A stretch of DNA of 57,547 nt, taken from an uncultured Lachnospiraceae bacterium. GTDB lineage: Bacteria; Bacillota; Clostridia; Lachnospirales; Lachnospiraceae. The DNA lies in the NCBI GenBank assembly GCA_944381575.1, contig CALWLS010000011.1:1-57547 (forward strand), read 5' to 3'. Position 1 is the stretch's first letter, and the number at the start of each line of letters is the position of its first letter. The position numbers were made by a program, and so were the translations under genes. Shown here one piece after another: positions 26,899 through 35,813 of the stretch. The notes below the pieces were generated by a model, which worked only from the letters and a program-made list of their open reading frames with translations, ran no database searches and had not been told where the DNA came from.

Positions 26899-29800
26899 AT
26901 GGCTCGAAAAATGAAGTCAATGGATGGCAATAATGCTGCCGCTCATGTTTCCTATGCATTCAGCGAAGTAGCAGCCATCTATCCTATCACACCGTCCAGC
27001 CCTATGGCCGATTTCGTAGACCAGTGGTCTGCAAACGGATTAAAGAACATCTTCGGCAATACCGTCAAGGTAGTGGAGATGCAGTCTGAAGGCGGAGCTG
27101 CCGGTGCAGTCCACGGTTCCTTGGGTTCAGGCGCACTTACGTCGACCTATACAGCTTCACAGGGTCTTCTTCTCATGATCCCTAACATGTACAAGATCGC
27201 CGGTGAGCAGCTTCCTTGCGTGTTCCATGTTTCAGCACGTACCGTAGCTACTCATTCCCTTAATATATTCGGCGATCAGTCAGACGTCATGGCCTGCCGC
27301 CAGACAGGTTTCGCCCTTCTGTGCGAAGGCAATGTACAGGAGGTCATGGATCTCTCTCCTGTGGCTCACCTTGCTGCCATTGAAGGAAAGGTTCCTTTCA
27401 TCAATTTCTTTGACGGATTCAGAACCAGCCATGAGATCCAGAAGATCGCCGTATGGGATTACGACGACTTAAAGGAAATGTGCAACATGGACGCCGTAAG
27501 GGAGTTCCGTGAGCATTCCTTAAACCCTGAGCATCCTCACATGCGCGGTTCCCACGAGAACGGAGATACATTCTTCCAGCACCGCGAGGCCTGCAACAAG
27601 TTCTATGAGGCGCTTCCTGACGTTGTCGAGAAGTACATGAACAAGATAAATGAGAAGCTCGGAACGGACTATAAGCTCTTCAACTACTACGGCGCTCCGG
27701 ACGCTGACCGTATCATCATCGCCATGGGCTCCATCTGCGATGTTGCTGAGGAGGTCATCGACTACCTCAACGCCCACGGTGAAAAGGTCGGCCTTATTAA
27801 GGTACGCCTCTATCGTCCTTTCAGGGCTGACAAGCTTCTTGAGGCCATACCTGAGACCGCAAAGTCCATCGCCGTACTTGACCGTACCAAGGAGCCGGGC
27901 TCCCAGGGCGAGCCTCTCTATATGGACGTAGTTACGGCTCTTGCCAACGCAGGCATCACCGACAGGAAGGTGATCGGCGGACGCTACGGACTTGGTTCCA
28001 AGGACACTCCTCCTTCATCAGTATTTGCAGTATACGATGAGCTTAAAAAGGACGCTCCTTTAAGACAGTTCACCATCGGAATCATAGATGACGTTACCAA
28101 TCTCTCCCTTAAGGAGGATAAGAACTGTCCTAATACCGCTGCTGAAGGAACCATCGAATGCAAGTTCTGGGGACTTGGCGGTGACGGAACCGTCGGAGCA
28201 AACAAGAACTCCATCAAGATCATCGGAGACCACACCGACAAGTATGTACAGGCATACTTCCAGTATGACTCAAAGAAGACCGGCGGCGTGACCATCTCCC
28301 ACCTGCGCTTCGGCGATAAGCCTATCCGCAGCCCATACTACATCAACAAGGCTGATTTCGTTGCCTGTCATAACCCTTCCTATATCACAAAGGGCTTCAA
28401 GATGGTCAACGACGTAAAGCCTGGCGGAATCTTCCTTATCAACTGCCAGTGGGATCTTGAGGAGCTCAGCCACCACCTTAAGGCTGACGCCAAGAGATAC
28501 ATAGCTCAGAACAACATTCAGGTTTATACGATAAACGCCATCGACCTCGCCATTGAGATCGGCATGGGCAAGCGCAATAATACCATACTTCAGTCCGCAT
28601 TCTTCTCTCTTGCAAAGGTAATGCCTGAGGCTGAGGCTATCGGATATATGAAGGAGGCAGCTACCCACTCCTACTTAAAGAAGGGTCAGGACGTGGTAGA
28701 CATGAACCACAAGGCCATCGACCTTGGAGCTACCGCATATAAGAAGATAGAGATCCCTGCCGACTGGGCAAACGCAGTTGACGAGGACAAGAAGGAAGCC
28801 CTCAGAGGAAAGGCAGAGCTCGTTAAGCAGGTCGAGGATCTCTTAGAGCCTATCGACCGCATGGACGGAGACAGTATCCCTGTATCCAAGTTCATGCCGC
28901 ATGTGGACGGCCAGTTTGAGCTTGGCGCTTCCGCATACGAAAAGAGAGGCGTTGCCGTAACTGTTCCTACCTGGGATCCTGCAAAGTGCGTACAGTGTAA
29001 CAACTGTTCCTATGTATGCCCTCACGCAACCATCAGGCCTTTCGCCCTTACCGATGAGGAAGCTGCAAAGGCACCGGCTGCCATCAAGATCGCAGATATC
29101 AAGGCTGGAAAGGGCAAGGGAGTATATAAGTACACCATGGCCATATCACCTCTTGACTGCATGGGCTGCGGAGTCTGCGTAAGCGTCTGCCCTGCAAAGG
29201 CAATAGAGATGGTACCTCAGGAGCAGGAGCTTCCTCAGCAGGAAGTATTCAACTACTGCGTATATGATACTGAGGAAAAGAAGGACATGCAGGATAACAC
29301 CGTAAAGGGAAGCCAGTTCAGGCAGCCGATGCTTGAGTTCTCAGGCTCCTGCGCAGGCTGCGCCGAGACAAGCTACGCACGTCTTGTGACACAGCTTTAC
29401 GGAGATCACATGTACATCTCCAATGCTACGGGCTGCTCATCCATCTGGGGAGGACCTGGTGCTCTCTCACCTTACTGCACTAACAAGGAGGGCCACGGAC
29501 CTGCATGGTGTAATTCCCTCTTTGAGGATAACGCCGAGCACGGACTTGGAATGTTCATCGGACAGAACACAATCCGCAAGAATCTTATCTCAAGGATCGA
29601 GGCTATGGCGGCAGGTGATACCACTGATGAGTTCAAGGCTGCAGCTAAGGAATATCTTGATACCGTAAATGACGGATCCTCAAACAGAGCCGCAGCTGAT
29701 AAGCTCATCGCCGTACTTGAAAAGAACGCCGCTGAGGGCTGCACCTGCTCTAAGGAGATCCTTGAGCAGAAGGAATATCTTGCAAAGAAATCCATGTGGA

Positions 29801-30429
29801 TGTTCGGCGGAGACGGCTGGGCTTACGATATCGGATACGGCGGACTTGATCATGTACTCGCATCACACGAGAATGTAAATATCTTCGTATTTGATACAGA
29901 GGTCTACTCCAACACCGGTGGACAGGCTTCCAAGGCTTCCAATATCGGACAGGTAGCTCAGTTTGCCGCATCCGGTAAGGAAGTAAGCAAGAAGAGCCTT
30001 TCAGAGATAGCAATGCAGTACGGTTATGTATATGTCGCTCAGGTAGCTATGGGCGCTAACCCTGCTCAGACCATCAAGGCCATAACCGAGGCTGAGGCCT
30101 ACGACGGACCATCTCTTATCATCGGCTACAGCCCTTGCGAGATGCACTCCATAAAGGGCGGCATGACCAACTGCCAGCTTGAGATGAAGAAAGCCGTTGA
30201 GTGCGGTTACTGGAACCTCTTCCGCTACAACCCTGCAGCTGAAAAGAAGTTTACTCTTGATTCAAAGGCTCCTGCCGGAGGATACAGAGAATTCCTTATG
30301 AATGAGGCCCGCTACTCAAGACTCACCCGTGAGTTCCCTGACAGGGCTGAGGAGCTCTTCAGCCGCAACGAGGAGGCAGCTAAGGCAAGATATGAGCATC
30401 TTCAGAAGCTCATCGATCTTTACGACTGA
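26899..30429 (+). CDS. nifJ: Pyruvate:ferredoxin (flavodoxin) oxidoreductase
   Basis: A 1176 aa single-chain PFOR. It oxidises pyruvate with CoA to acetyl-CoA and CO2 and reduces ferredoxin, the electron donor that the two hydrogenases would use. Domain order is full-length: N-terminal pyruvate-binding domain (YPITPSSPMAD), gamma domain near GGDGTVGANKNS, a two-cluster ferredoxin domain (CVQCNNCSYVCP and CMGCGVCVSVCP, about residues 695-780), the proximal cluster (CAGCAE) and the TPP domain (GDGWAYDIGYGGLDHV and NTGGQASKAS). A strong AAAGGAGG ribosome site precedes the ATG. Codon bias suggests high expression. Confidence 0.97.
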   Translation: MARKMKSMDGNNAAAHVSYAFSEVAAIYPITPSSPMADFVDQWSANGLKNIFGNTVKVVEMQSEGGAAGAVHGSLGSGALTSTYTASQGLLLMIPNMYKIAGEQLPCVFHVSARTVATHSLNIFGDQSDVMACRQTGFALLCEGNVQEVMDLSPVAHLAAIEGKVPFINFFDGFRTSHEIQKIAVWDYDDLKEMCNMDAVREFREHSLNPEHPHMRGSHENGDTFFQHREACNKFYEALPDVVEKYMNKINEKLGTDYKLFNYYGAPDADRIIIAMGSICDVAEEVIDYLNAHGEKVGLIKVRLYRPFRADKLLEAIPETAKSIAVLDRTKEPGSQGEPLYMDVVTALANAGITDRKVIGGRYGLGSKDTPPSSVFAVYDELKKDAPLRQFTIGIIDDVTNLSLKEDKNCPNTAAEGTIECKFWGLGGDGTVGANKNSIKIIGDHTDKYVQAYFQYDSKKTGGVTISHLRFGDKPIRSPYYINKADFVACHNPSYITKGFKMVNDVKPGGIFLINCQWDLEELSHHLKADAKRYIAQNNIQVYTINAIDLAIEIGMGKRNNTILQSAFFSLAKVMPEAEAIGYMKEAATHSYLKKGQDVVDMNHKAIDLGATAYKKIEIPADWANAVDEDKKEALRGKAELVKQVEDLLEPIDRMDGDSIPVSKFMPHVDGQFELGASAYEKRGVAVTVPTWDPAKCVQCNNCSYVCPHATIRPFALTDEEAAKAPAAIKIADIKAGKGKGVYKYTMAISPLDCMGCGVCVSVCPAKAIEMVPQEQELPQQEVFNYCVYDTEEKKDMQDNTVKGSQFRQPMLEFSGSCAGCAETSYARLVTQLYGDHMYISNATGCSSIWGGPGALSPYCTNKEGHGPAWCNSLFEDNAEHGLGMFIGQNTIRKNLISRIEAMAAGDTTDEFKAAAKEYLDTVNDGSSNRAAADKLIAVLEKNAAEGCTCSKEILEQKEYLAKKSMWMFGGDGWAYDIGYGGLDHVLASHENVNIFVFDTEVYSNTGGQASKASNIGQVAQFAASGKEVSKKSLSEIAMQYGYVYVAQVAMGANPAQTIKAITEAEAYDGPSLIIGYSPCEMHSIKGGMTNCQLEMKKAVECGYWNLFRYNPAAEKKFTLDSKAPAGGYREFLMNEARYSRLTREFPDRAEELFSRNEEAAKARYEHLQKLIDLYD

Positions 30430-30523
30430 TGCCACGGCTGATGCTGTCTTGAAGATCACCATATATTAGATCTGTCAAAAACAATTAATTACCGGTCCAT
30501 AATCTGTAAAAAGATAGACCGCA

Positions 30524-30569
30524 AAAACGAAGAACCGAGGGTTCACATGAGCCCAAGGTTCTTCGTTTT
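30524..30569. terminator. Bidirectional terminator between PFOR and aldehyde dehydrogenase genes
   Basis: AAAACGAAGAACC pairs with GGTTCTTCGTTTT, with a smaller stem inside. T-runs on both sides suit both converging transcripts. Confidence 0.85.
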
Positions 30570-30616
30570 AATATTAAATACAGTTATACAAATGCAGTTT
30601 TATAAATGCAGTTTTA

Positions 30617-31987
30617 TCAGAAATCCTTCTGCTTTACGTTAAAGAGCTTTGCTCCGTCAGGAAGCTCCACATCAAGCTTTCTTACCGCCTGGGATACGTT
30701 GATAAGGTGTATGTAGTCAACGTTACCGGCAAGGATGTTGTTACCCCAGGATCCGCAGCCTTCTGATACCGCAGGTGAAAGGGCGTTGGTCGAAGGTCCC
30801 CATGCGTCCGGCGTAGGCTGGTTGATGAGCACTCTTGCTACCGGTATCTTTTCAGCATAGTACTTGATATGCTCCTCATTATTCGAGAAGATACCTGCCG
30901 TATGGCCTATTCCGCCTGACTCCTCCATGTTCTGTATTGCCATGGAAACCGCTTCCTCAAACTTGTCATAGGTCTTGAGTATAACGATAGGTCCCATTAT
31001 CTCATGGCAGAGTATATCCTCCTTTCCCACTACCGGGGATACCAAAGCTATGATCTTTGTTTTTTCAGGAATATCGAAGCCGGCTGCCTTTGCTATGACA
31101 TCTGCGTCGCATCCTACAAGGTCAGGGTTGGACTTTCCGTTAGGAAGGAACAGTACCTCCCTGAACTTTGCCACATCCTCTGGCTTATCGAATATCACTA
31201 CCCCATGCTTCTTTAAAGTTTCATAGAACTTATCCGCAGTCTTTTCCGGATGCAGAAGGAGGTTATCTCCGTCGCAGAGTATTCCGTTATCCGATCCTAC
31301 TGCTGTTATGGTCTGCTCTGCTGCCGTGTCAAGGTCATAGTCATCGTCAAGGACTACCGGAGGGTTTCCAGGTCCAACTCCGTACGCCGGGGTTCCTGAT
31401 GAGTATGCCGCCTTTGTAAGTGACGACGCTCCCGTCGCAAGTACAAGGTCGCAGAGCGCCATGAGCTCCTGGCTCTTTGCAAGGGTAGGCTCCTCGATGA
31501 TCTGTATAAGATCCTCCGGAGCTCCCTCCTCCTTAAGGGCCTCCCTTATAAGATTGACCGTATGGGTGGATGTCTTCACCGCTCTTGGTGCAGGGCAGAC
31601 GATGACTGCGTTCTTACCCTTCATGGCATGCATGAAGTTGCCGAGAGGAGTTACCGTAGGGTTTGTTGCCGGCGTGATGCAGCCTATTACTCCCACCGGA
31701 TGAGCAATCTTGATAACGCCTGTCTCCTTATCATCCTCTATGATGCCTACAGATCTCTTATCCTTAAGGTAGTTCCAGAACTCAGTAGGGGTGTCGGTAT
31801 TCTTTCCTACCTTATCCTCCACGCAACCGAGTCTTGTCTCCTCTACCGCTTCCTTTGCAAGAGGCTTTGCATTTTCATAAATGACCCTTGCTGCCGCAAA
31901 GACGAGCTTATCCACGTCCTCCTGATTATAATCCATGATCTTTTCAAGGGCTGCCCTTGATCTGTCTATCATTTCCTGTACATTCAT
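30617..31987 (-). CDS. Acylating-type aldehyde dehydrogenase (sulfoacetaldehyde/succinate-semialdehyde/acetaldehyde DH class)
   Basis: A 456 aa member of the CoA-acylating aldehyde dehydrogenase group (EutE, AdhE N-half, SucD, SauS). These enzymes turn an aldehyde, CoA and NAD(P) into acyl-CoA. The candidate catalytic Cys is in DNGILCDGDN. The Asn/Pro region TPATNPTVTPLGN and GVGPGNPPVV are typical. It ends without the alcohol dehydrogenase half of AdhE, so it is not AdhE. I use the ATG at 31987, which has AGGAG 9 bases upstream; the next in-frame ATG at 31996 is too close to that site. It is the last gene of the riboswitch-controlled cassette. Substrate unknown. Confidence 0.85.
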   Translation of the reverse strand: MNVQEMIDRSRAALEKIMDYNQEDVDKLVFAAARVIYENAKPLAKEAVEETRLGCVEDKVGKNTDTPTEFWNYLKDKRSVGIIEDDKETGVIKIAHPVGVIGCITPATNPTVTPLGNFMHAMKGKNAVIVCPAPRAVKTSTHTVNLIREALKEEGAPEDLIQIIEEPTLAKSQELMALCDLVLATGASSLTKAAYSSGTPAYGVGPGNPPVVLDDDYDLDTAAEQTITAVGSDNGILCDGDNLLLHPEKTADKFYETLKKHGVVIFDKPEDVAKFREVLFLPNGKSNPDLVGCDADVIAKAAGFDIPEKTKIIALVSPVVGKEDILCHEIMGPIVILKTYDKFEEAVSMAIQNMEESGGIGHTAGIFSNNEEHIKYYAEKIPVARVLINQPTPDAWGPSTNALSPAVSEGCGSWGNNILAGNVDYIHLINVSQAVRKLDVELPDGAKLFNVKQKDF

Positions 31988-32015
31988 TTTTCTCATCTCC
32001 TGTTCATTATATAAA

Positions 32016-32071
32016 ATACGCCGCTCCTTTTTTAGGGGAAGTTATACTGCTGCTGTAAAGAAACGGCGTAT
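32016..32071 (-). other. Intercistronic hairpin ahead of the aldehyde dehydrogenase gene
   Basis: ATACGCCG (32064-32071 read on minus) pairs with CGGCGTAT (32016-32023), followed by TTTTATAT on the minus strand. A partial terminator or RNA processing site between the second and third cassette genes is plausible, and would lower expression of the dehydrogenase. Confidence 0.4.
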
Positions 32072-32170
32072 CTTAATTACATATAATCATATACCTGCCG
32101 CGCTTAATATCAATATATCCAAAGATATATTTTATTATATTTCACGCCTGCAGAGCTTGAAGCTTCCTGA

Positions 32171-33442
32171 TCAGGCCTCATCTTCCTTATAATAAACGCC
32201 CTCTCGGATATCTATGGTGTACTTGATATCCAGTTCGTCAGCCCACTTTAAGTACTGCTCTACCTGTGCGTCATCCATCATATCCGAGGAAATGAGCCCC
32301 TTCTGGGTTATCATATCATTTACAAAAAGCTTTGTAAAAAGGAACGCTCCCTGGCCCGTAAGATACATTTCGCCGGTCATCTTAGCCTTCTTATAGGAAT
32401 CAATGATACCTGGAGCCTGTACGTGGAGATCTACCATTACGTCGCGTCCTTTCCTCTTTCCGTATGCCTCGCAGACAAAGGCGCCTCCGTCCTCTATGAT
32501 GCCCTCATCGATTATTGCCTTTATCTCCTCAGGATCCTTTGGAGCAGGAGGGATATGTGACATGATGAAATCAAACGGTACTATCTCCTGTCCATTGAAC
32601 ATCTCAGGCTCATGATGTAAGAGCCCTGCCTCCTTAAGAGGCTTTGCAAACTCTATGCCGTATCCGCCGTACTTGAAATATGCATTTTTGCAGCCCTTGA
32701 AATACTTTTCCCTGTTGAAGCCTATATAGGCAGGCTCGTCATGGGCATGCTCGACTAAGGTTACAGGCTTATAATCATACTCAGGCCATCTCTTTGTTAT
32801 AGGCCTTGAGAACGGCTTCGTCCTGATATGCTCGCCGTTTTCAAATGCATATGCATCCTCCTCCATGTCGCAGAGGGCAACTACCGGCGACCACCAGTAA
32901 GGAATAAATCTCTTGGATAAAACTCCTTCATATACATACATTGCTATCGTGTCGCACTCATCCAGCTCATTTACTGCCTTGCGGGCCATTACGCACATGA
33001 CGCCCGGAGCGGATCCTGTACCTATGAGAGCTGTCGTGCCGTTGGCTGCAAACTCCTTGCCGTAGGTTTCATACATGCACTTGATACCTGCAAGCCAGCG
33101 GTCGTATTCATCCACATCCATGACCTCGGTTATGTTCTCGCAGGCTGAAAGATCCTGATAACAGCATTTATTCTGAATAGCCGCATGGAGTACATTTACT
33201 CCAAAATCCAGAGGCATTACGTTAACTATGAGCTCACAGCCCTCAGCCGCCTTTACGATCTCATCCACATTTGCTGCGTTGACCTGTTTAGGCGTACCCT
33301 TCTTCATAAGCTTGCAGACAGCCTCTGCAGCAGCAAGATTATAATCGGCGCATACGACTTCCTGAATATTAGGCTCCTCATCTAACTTTCGGCAGATAGT
33401 TGATCCCTGGGCTCCGCACCCGCATACCATTACCTTTTTCAT
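32171..33442 (-). CDS. Saccharopine-dehydrogenase-family oxidoreductase
   Basis: A 423 aa NAD(P)-dependent enzyme. The Rossmann motif VCGCGAQGSTICRKL lies at the N-terminus; LIVNVMPLDFGVNVLHAAI and a middle GTGSAPGVMCVMARKAV block follow, as in saccharopine, lysine-6 and carboxynorspermidine dehydrogenases. Family members make or break secondary amines or oxidatively deaminate amino groups. The actual substrate is not predictable. Its neighbours, an amino-acid permease before and an acylating aldehyde dehydrogenase after, suggest it yields an aldehyde from an imported amine. A GGAGAC ribosome site is upstream. Confidence 0.8.
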   Translation of the reverse strand: MKKVMVCGCGAQGSTICRKLDEEPNIQEVVCADYNLAAAEAVCKLMKKGTPKQVNAANVDEIVKAAEGCELIVNVMPLDFGVNVLHAAIQNKCCYQDLSACENITEVMDVDEYDRWLAGIKCMYETYGKEFAANGTTALIGTGSAPGVMCVMARKAVNELDECDTIAMYVYEGVLSKRFIPYWWSPVVALCDMEEDAYAFENGEHIRTKPFSRPITKRWPEYDYKPVTLVEHAHDEPAYIGFNREKYFKGCKNAYFKYGGYGIEFAKPLKEAGLLHHEPEMFNGQEIVPFDFIMSHIPPAPKDPEEIKAIIDEGIIEDGGAFVCEAYGKRKGRDVMVDLHVQAPGIIDSYKKAKMTGEMYLTGQGAFLFTKLFVNDMITQKGLISSDMMDDAQVEQYLKWADELDIKYTIDIREGVYYKEDEA

Positions 33443-33469
33443 ATTTTGTCTCCTTTTCTCAGTTCGCCA

Positions 33470-33563
33470 TTTACAGGCAGTTAATTTTATCTTTTCAACT
33501 TGTCCTTTACAGGCAGTTAATTTTAATTATTTTGCCTCAACCTTTACAGACGGCTGCCTTTAA
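33470..33563. repeat. Three short direct repeats between permease and saccharopine-DH genes
   Basis: TTTACAGGCAGTTAATTTTA occurs at 33470-33489 and 33506-33525, followed by a degenerate third copy near 33543-33563 (TTTACAGACGGCTGCC). All lie in the intercistronic spacer, outside coding sequence. Function unknown. Confidence 0.6.
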
Positions 33564-33583
33564 TTATTTTTCCCTAAATAAGT

Positions 33584-35278
33584 TTATGCGTGAAGCTCTC
33601 TTATCTCCTCATCAAGTATAAGCTTCCTTTTTGCTGCAAGCTCCTTAACCGCAGCTCCTTCCTTTTTCTTACCGTAGGCGTAGACCACAGCTCCAAGCAC
33701 CGTAAGGACTATGCCAAGCATAAGTATGAGCATCATCATTTCGCTGAAGCTGCTGAAGAGTCCCGTGCCGTACTCCTCAAGATAATATTCCGGTCCCCAT
33801 TCTCCTTCGTAGAAATATAAGAATACGTAACCTACAAGTGACATGATGCCGGTGAGAAGTATGTACATTCCTATGTCTATCATATCTCCCACTCCAAGGC
33901 CTGAGTGCTGGCTTAAAGGATAGATCACAGGATCCTTTTTAAAGTCACCCTTGTAAAGCTTCTTAAATGCCACATAGGCTATAAGACCTATGGCAAGTAC
34001 GATGTATCCGGTGATGAAATAGTCTGTACCGTTTGCATATATCGCAAATATACATATCGCTATAACGCAGGCTGAAAGACCTATAAGTCCGGCGTTTCCT
34101 CCCGGCATAACCGTAAGGCCGAGCTTCTTTCTGCCCTCTACCGGATACATTTTCCTGAGCTTAAGCACGCAGGCTACCATAAGAAGGTAGAGGTAAAGCT
34201 GTATAGGCGTGGAGGCCATTACCAGTGCTGCGAAATCAAACTGGCAGCAGATGATGGTAAATATTGCGAGGGCTATTATTGATACCGTAGGTATTCCCCT
34301 CTTATCCACCTTGCAGAGGAACTTAGGGAACATGTCATCATCCGCCATTACGAAGAATGCTCTTGAGCCGTGGGCTATGTATGAACAGAACATTCCCATG
34401 TTGGAAATGATAGCGATGATAACGAACAGCGTTCCTGCCCATCCTCCGACATACTGTATAAGAACATCGGCATATCCCACATATCCCGCGGTCTGATCCG
34501 TGGACCAGGAGCTCCACTGACCTATGGCTGCCAGCGCCGCAAGTGTAGGGAGTATGTAGGTAAGGGCAACCAGCGGCTGGGATATCCTCATGGCCCTTGG
34601 AATGATCTGCGGATCCTCCAGCTCTTCGGCCATGTTGGACATGCATTCATATCCGCAGTACATCCATATGATTATCGCTATGCCGCCTCCGATGGAGCTG
34701 AACATTCCTTCGTCAGGATTGTAGAAAGGAGTGACCGGATTATAGTTCCAGTTCATAAATCCTACTATCGTGACAAGGGCAAATGCCGCAAATACCAGTA
34801 TATTAAGTACTGTTTCCAGTCTCTCAAGGGAGGTAAGTCCGATCAGGTTTACTATGGTGAATATCACGACTACCGCCACCTTGATCATAAACTCCTGAGT
34901 TGGATCAAGGGCGATTATCTTTGCCGCGTATCCGGCGATCAGAGCCGTATACTGCGCCTGGCAGATCCAGGTGGTAAGTCCTGACCACCAGCCTACCTGC
35001 CAGCCCCAGAACTCTCCAAAGGCAGCTCTTCCCCAGGCGTAAACTCCTCCTTCATTAGGAAGTATGGAACCTAACTCTCCCACCATCTCGCAAAGTGGAA
35101 ATGACCATATAAGCGGGAAAATGATCAGCATTGCAAGAGTAAGTCCAGGTCCGCTGGCGGAAATCGCCTCTTCAATACCAAAAGCGCCGGCGCATACAAA
35201 TGAGTAAATAAGCGCTACAACACCGAGGGTCGACATTTTGGTTTTCTGTAGTGCCCCGGTTCCCCTCTCTTCACTCAT
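33584..35278 (-). CDS. APC-superfamily amino acid permease
   Basis: A 564 aa transporter with about 12 to 14 helices. The APC opening FVCAGAFGIEEAISASGPGLT matches the conserved first helix with the unwound GIEE region; AELxG-like and Gly-rich elements follow. A glutamate/aspartate-type loop and a hydrophilic C-terminus (KKKEGAAVKELAAKRKLILDEE) end the chain. The start at 35278 (MSEERGTG) has AAAGGAGG 8 bases away. First gene of the cassette, controlled by the gcvT-like leader. Substrate is inferred to be an amino acid or amine, perhaps glycine or a relative. Confidence 0.88.
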   Translation of the reverse strand: MSEERGTGALQKTKMSTLGVVALIYSFVCAGAFGIEEAISASGPGLTLAMLIIFPLIWSFPLCEMVGELGSILPNEGGVYAWGRAAFGEFWGWQVGWWSGLTTWICQAQYTALIAGYAAKIIALDPTQEFMIKVAVVVIFTIVNLIGLTSLERLETVLNILVFAAFALVTIVGFMNWNYNPVTPFYNPDEGMFSSIGGGIAIIIWMYCGYECMSNMAEELEDPQIIPRAMRISQPLVALTYILPTLAALAAIGQWSSWSTDQTAGYVGYADVLIQYVGGWAGTLFVIIAIISNMGMFCSYIAHGSRAFFVMADDDMFPKFLCKVDKRGIPTVSIIALAIFTIICCQFDFAALVMASTPIQLYLYLLMVACVLKLRKMYPVEGRKKLGLTVMPGGNAGLIGLSACVIAICIFAIYANGTDYFITGYIVLAIGLIAYVAFKKLYKGDFKKDPVIYPLSQHSGLGVGDMIDIGMYILLTGIMSLVGYVFLYFYEGEWGPEYYLEEYGTGLFSSFSEMMMLILMLGIVLTVLGAVVYAYGKKKEGAAVKELAAKRKLILDEEIRELHA

Positions 35279-35373
35279 ATATGACCTCCTTTCAATGAGC
35301 ATTAGTTGACATTTGTTTTTATTTTTGTGCATTAATGCGGTATAACTATATCTTACGAAAAGACTTTTGTATT

Positions 35374-35422
35374 AAAAAAGGACAGATTAACCTTGATCCT
35401 GCGATCAAAAGTCTCTGTCCTT
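35374..35422 (-). terminator. Riboswitch-type intrinsic terminator ahead of the permease gene
   Basis: On the minus strand AAGGACAGA pairs with TCTGTCCTT, with an inner stem TTGATC/GATCAA, followed by TTTTTT. The 5' arm overlaps the conserved AGG(N)AAGGACAGAG end of the aptamer, which is the usual arrangement of a glycine riboswitch expression platform. About 95 bases before the permease ATG. Confidence 0.88.
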
Positions 35423-35588
35423 CTGCCTGTTGGTTATAGCCTCGTAGGCGCCGGTAACTGTTCCGGTCTCTCCAAAGATAAGTCCGATAGCCTTATTTTT
35501 GCCTGACATTTTCAATACGGCTTTCGCTCTTACCGTACCTTCACGCTTCGGCCCGCAATGTGTCTCAGACTATCATCATCCTCTGTAT
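35411..35588 (-). ncRNA. Tandem gcvT (glycine) riboswitch-like leader
   Basis: On the minus strand aptamer 1 (about 35488-35588) has an 8-bp P1 (GATAGTCT/AGGCTATC), GACA/TGTC as P2, the GGCCGAAGC core, a TACGG/CCGTA P3b-like stem and TGTCAGGCAAAAA. Aptamer 2 (about 35411-35485) has TTTGGAGAGACCGG, an AACAGTTA loop closed by CCGG, then AACAGGCAGAAGGACAGAG. These are the hallmark elements of the glycine riboswitch, placed before a terminator. Aptamer 2 departs from consensus: the GCCGAAGG core reads GCCTACGAGG, and the CTCTC partner of GGAGAG is missing. Glycine is the expected ligand, but the variation makes that uncertain. Confidence 0.78.
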
Positions 35589-35622
35589 TTGATTATCATT
35601 TTGCTTTTGCCTTACGCTTTTC

Positions 35623-35651
35623 ATGTTAAACTCTGATATATCTTAAGTCAA
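35623..35651 (-). promoter_or_regulatory. Promoter of the riboswitch-controlled permease operon
   Basis: TTGACT (35646-35651 read on minus) and TAACAT (35623-35628) with a 17-base spacer; the start point falls about 30 bases before the first aptamer. Confidence 0.8.
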
Positions 35652-35813
35652 CACCCTTTTGTCATTTCGTACAGTCTTTAAGAACTTTTTTAAATTTTAT
35701 TATCTATTCTGCACAATGGCATTTATGATTTATTTTCATATATGTGGTGAAATGATATTTTTGTGATAAAATTTGTATTGTACCAGAAGCTTTTTAAAAG
35801 AGGCATTACAGTT

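Noticed and set aside
26899-30429. Several long open frames on the minus strand opposite PFOR
   Set aside because: They are mirror frames of a highly codon-biased gene, lack ribosome sites and show no family resemblance.
30617-31996. AdhE bifunctional alcohol/aldehyde dehydrogenase
   Set aside because: Only the aldehyde dehydrogenase half is present and no iron-alcohol-dehydrogenase domain follows.
33470-33563. CRISPR array
   Set aside because: Only two perfect copies and one degenerate copy, spacers too short, no cas genes in the window.
35423-35536. Short reading frame in the permease leader that could look like a 34-residue peptide or a leader peptide
   Set aside because: Its sequence is better explained by gcvT-type aptamer elements, it lacks a ribosome site, and the terminator starts at its end.
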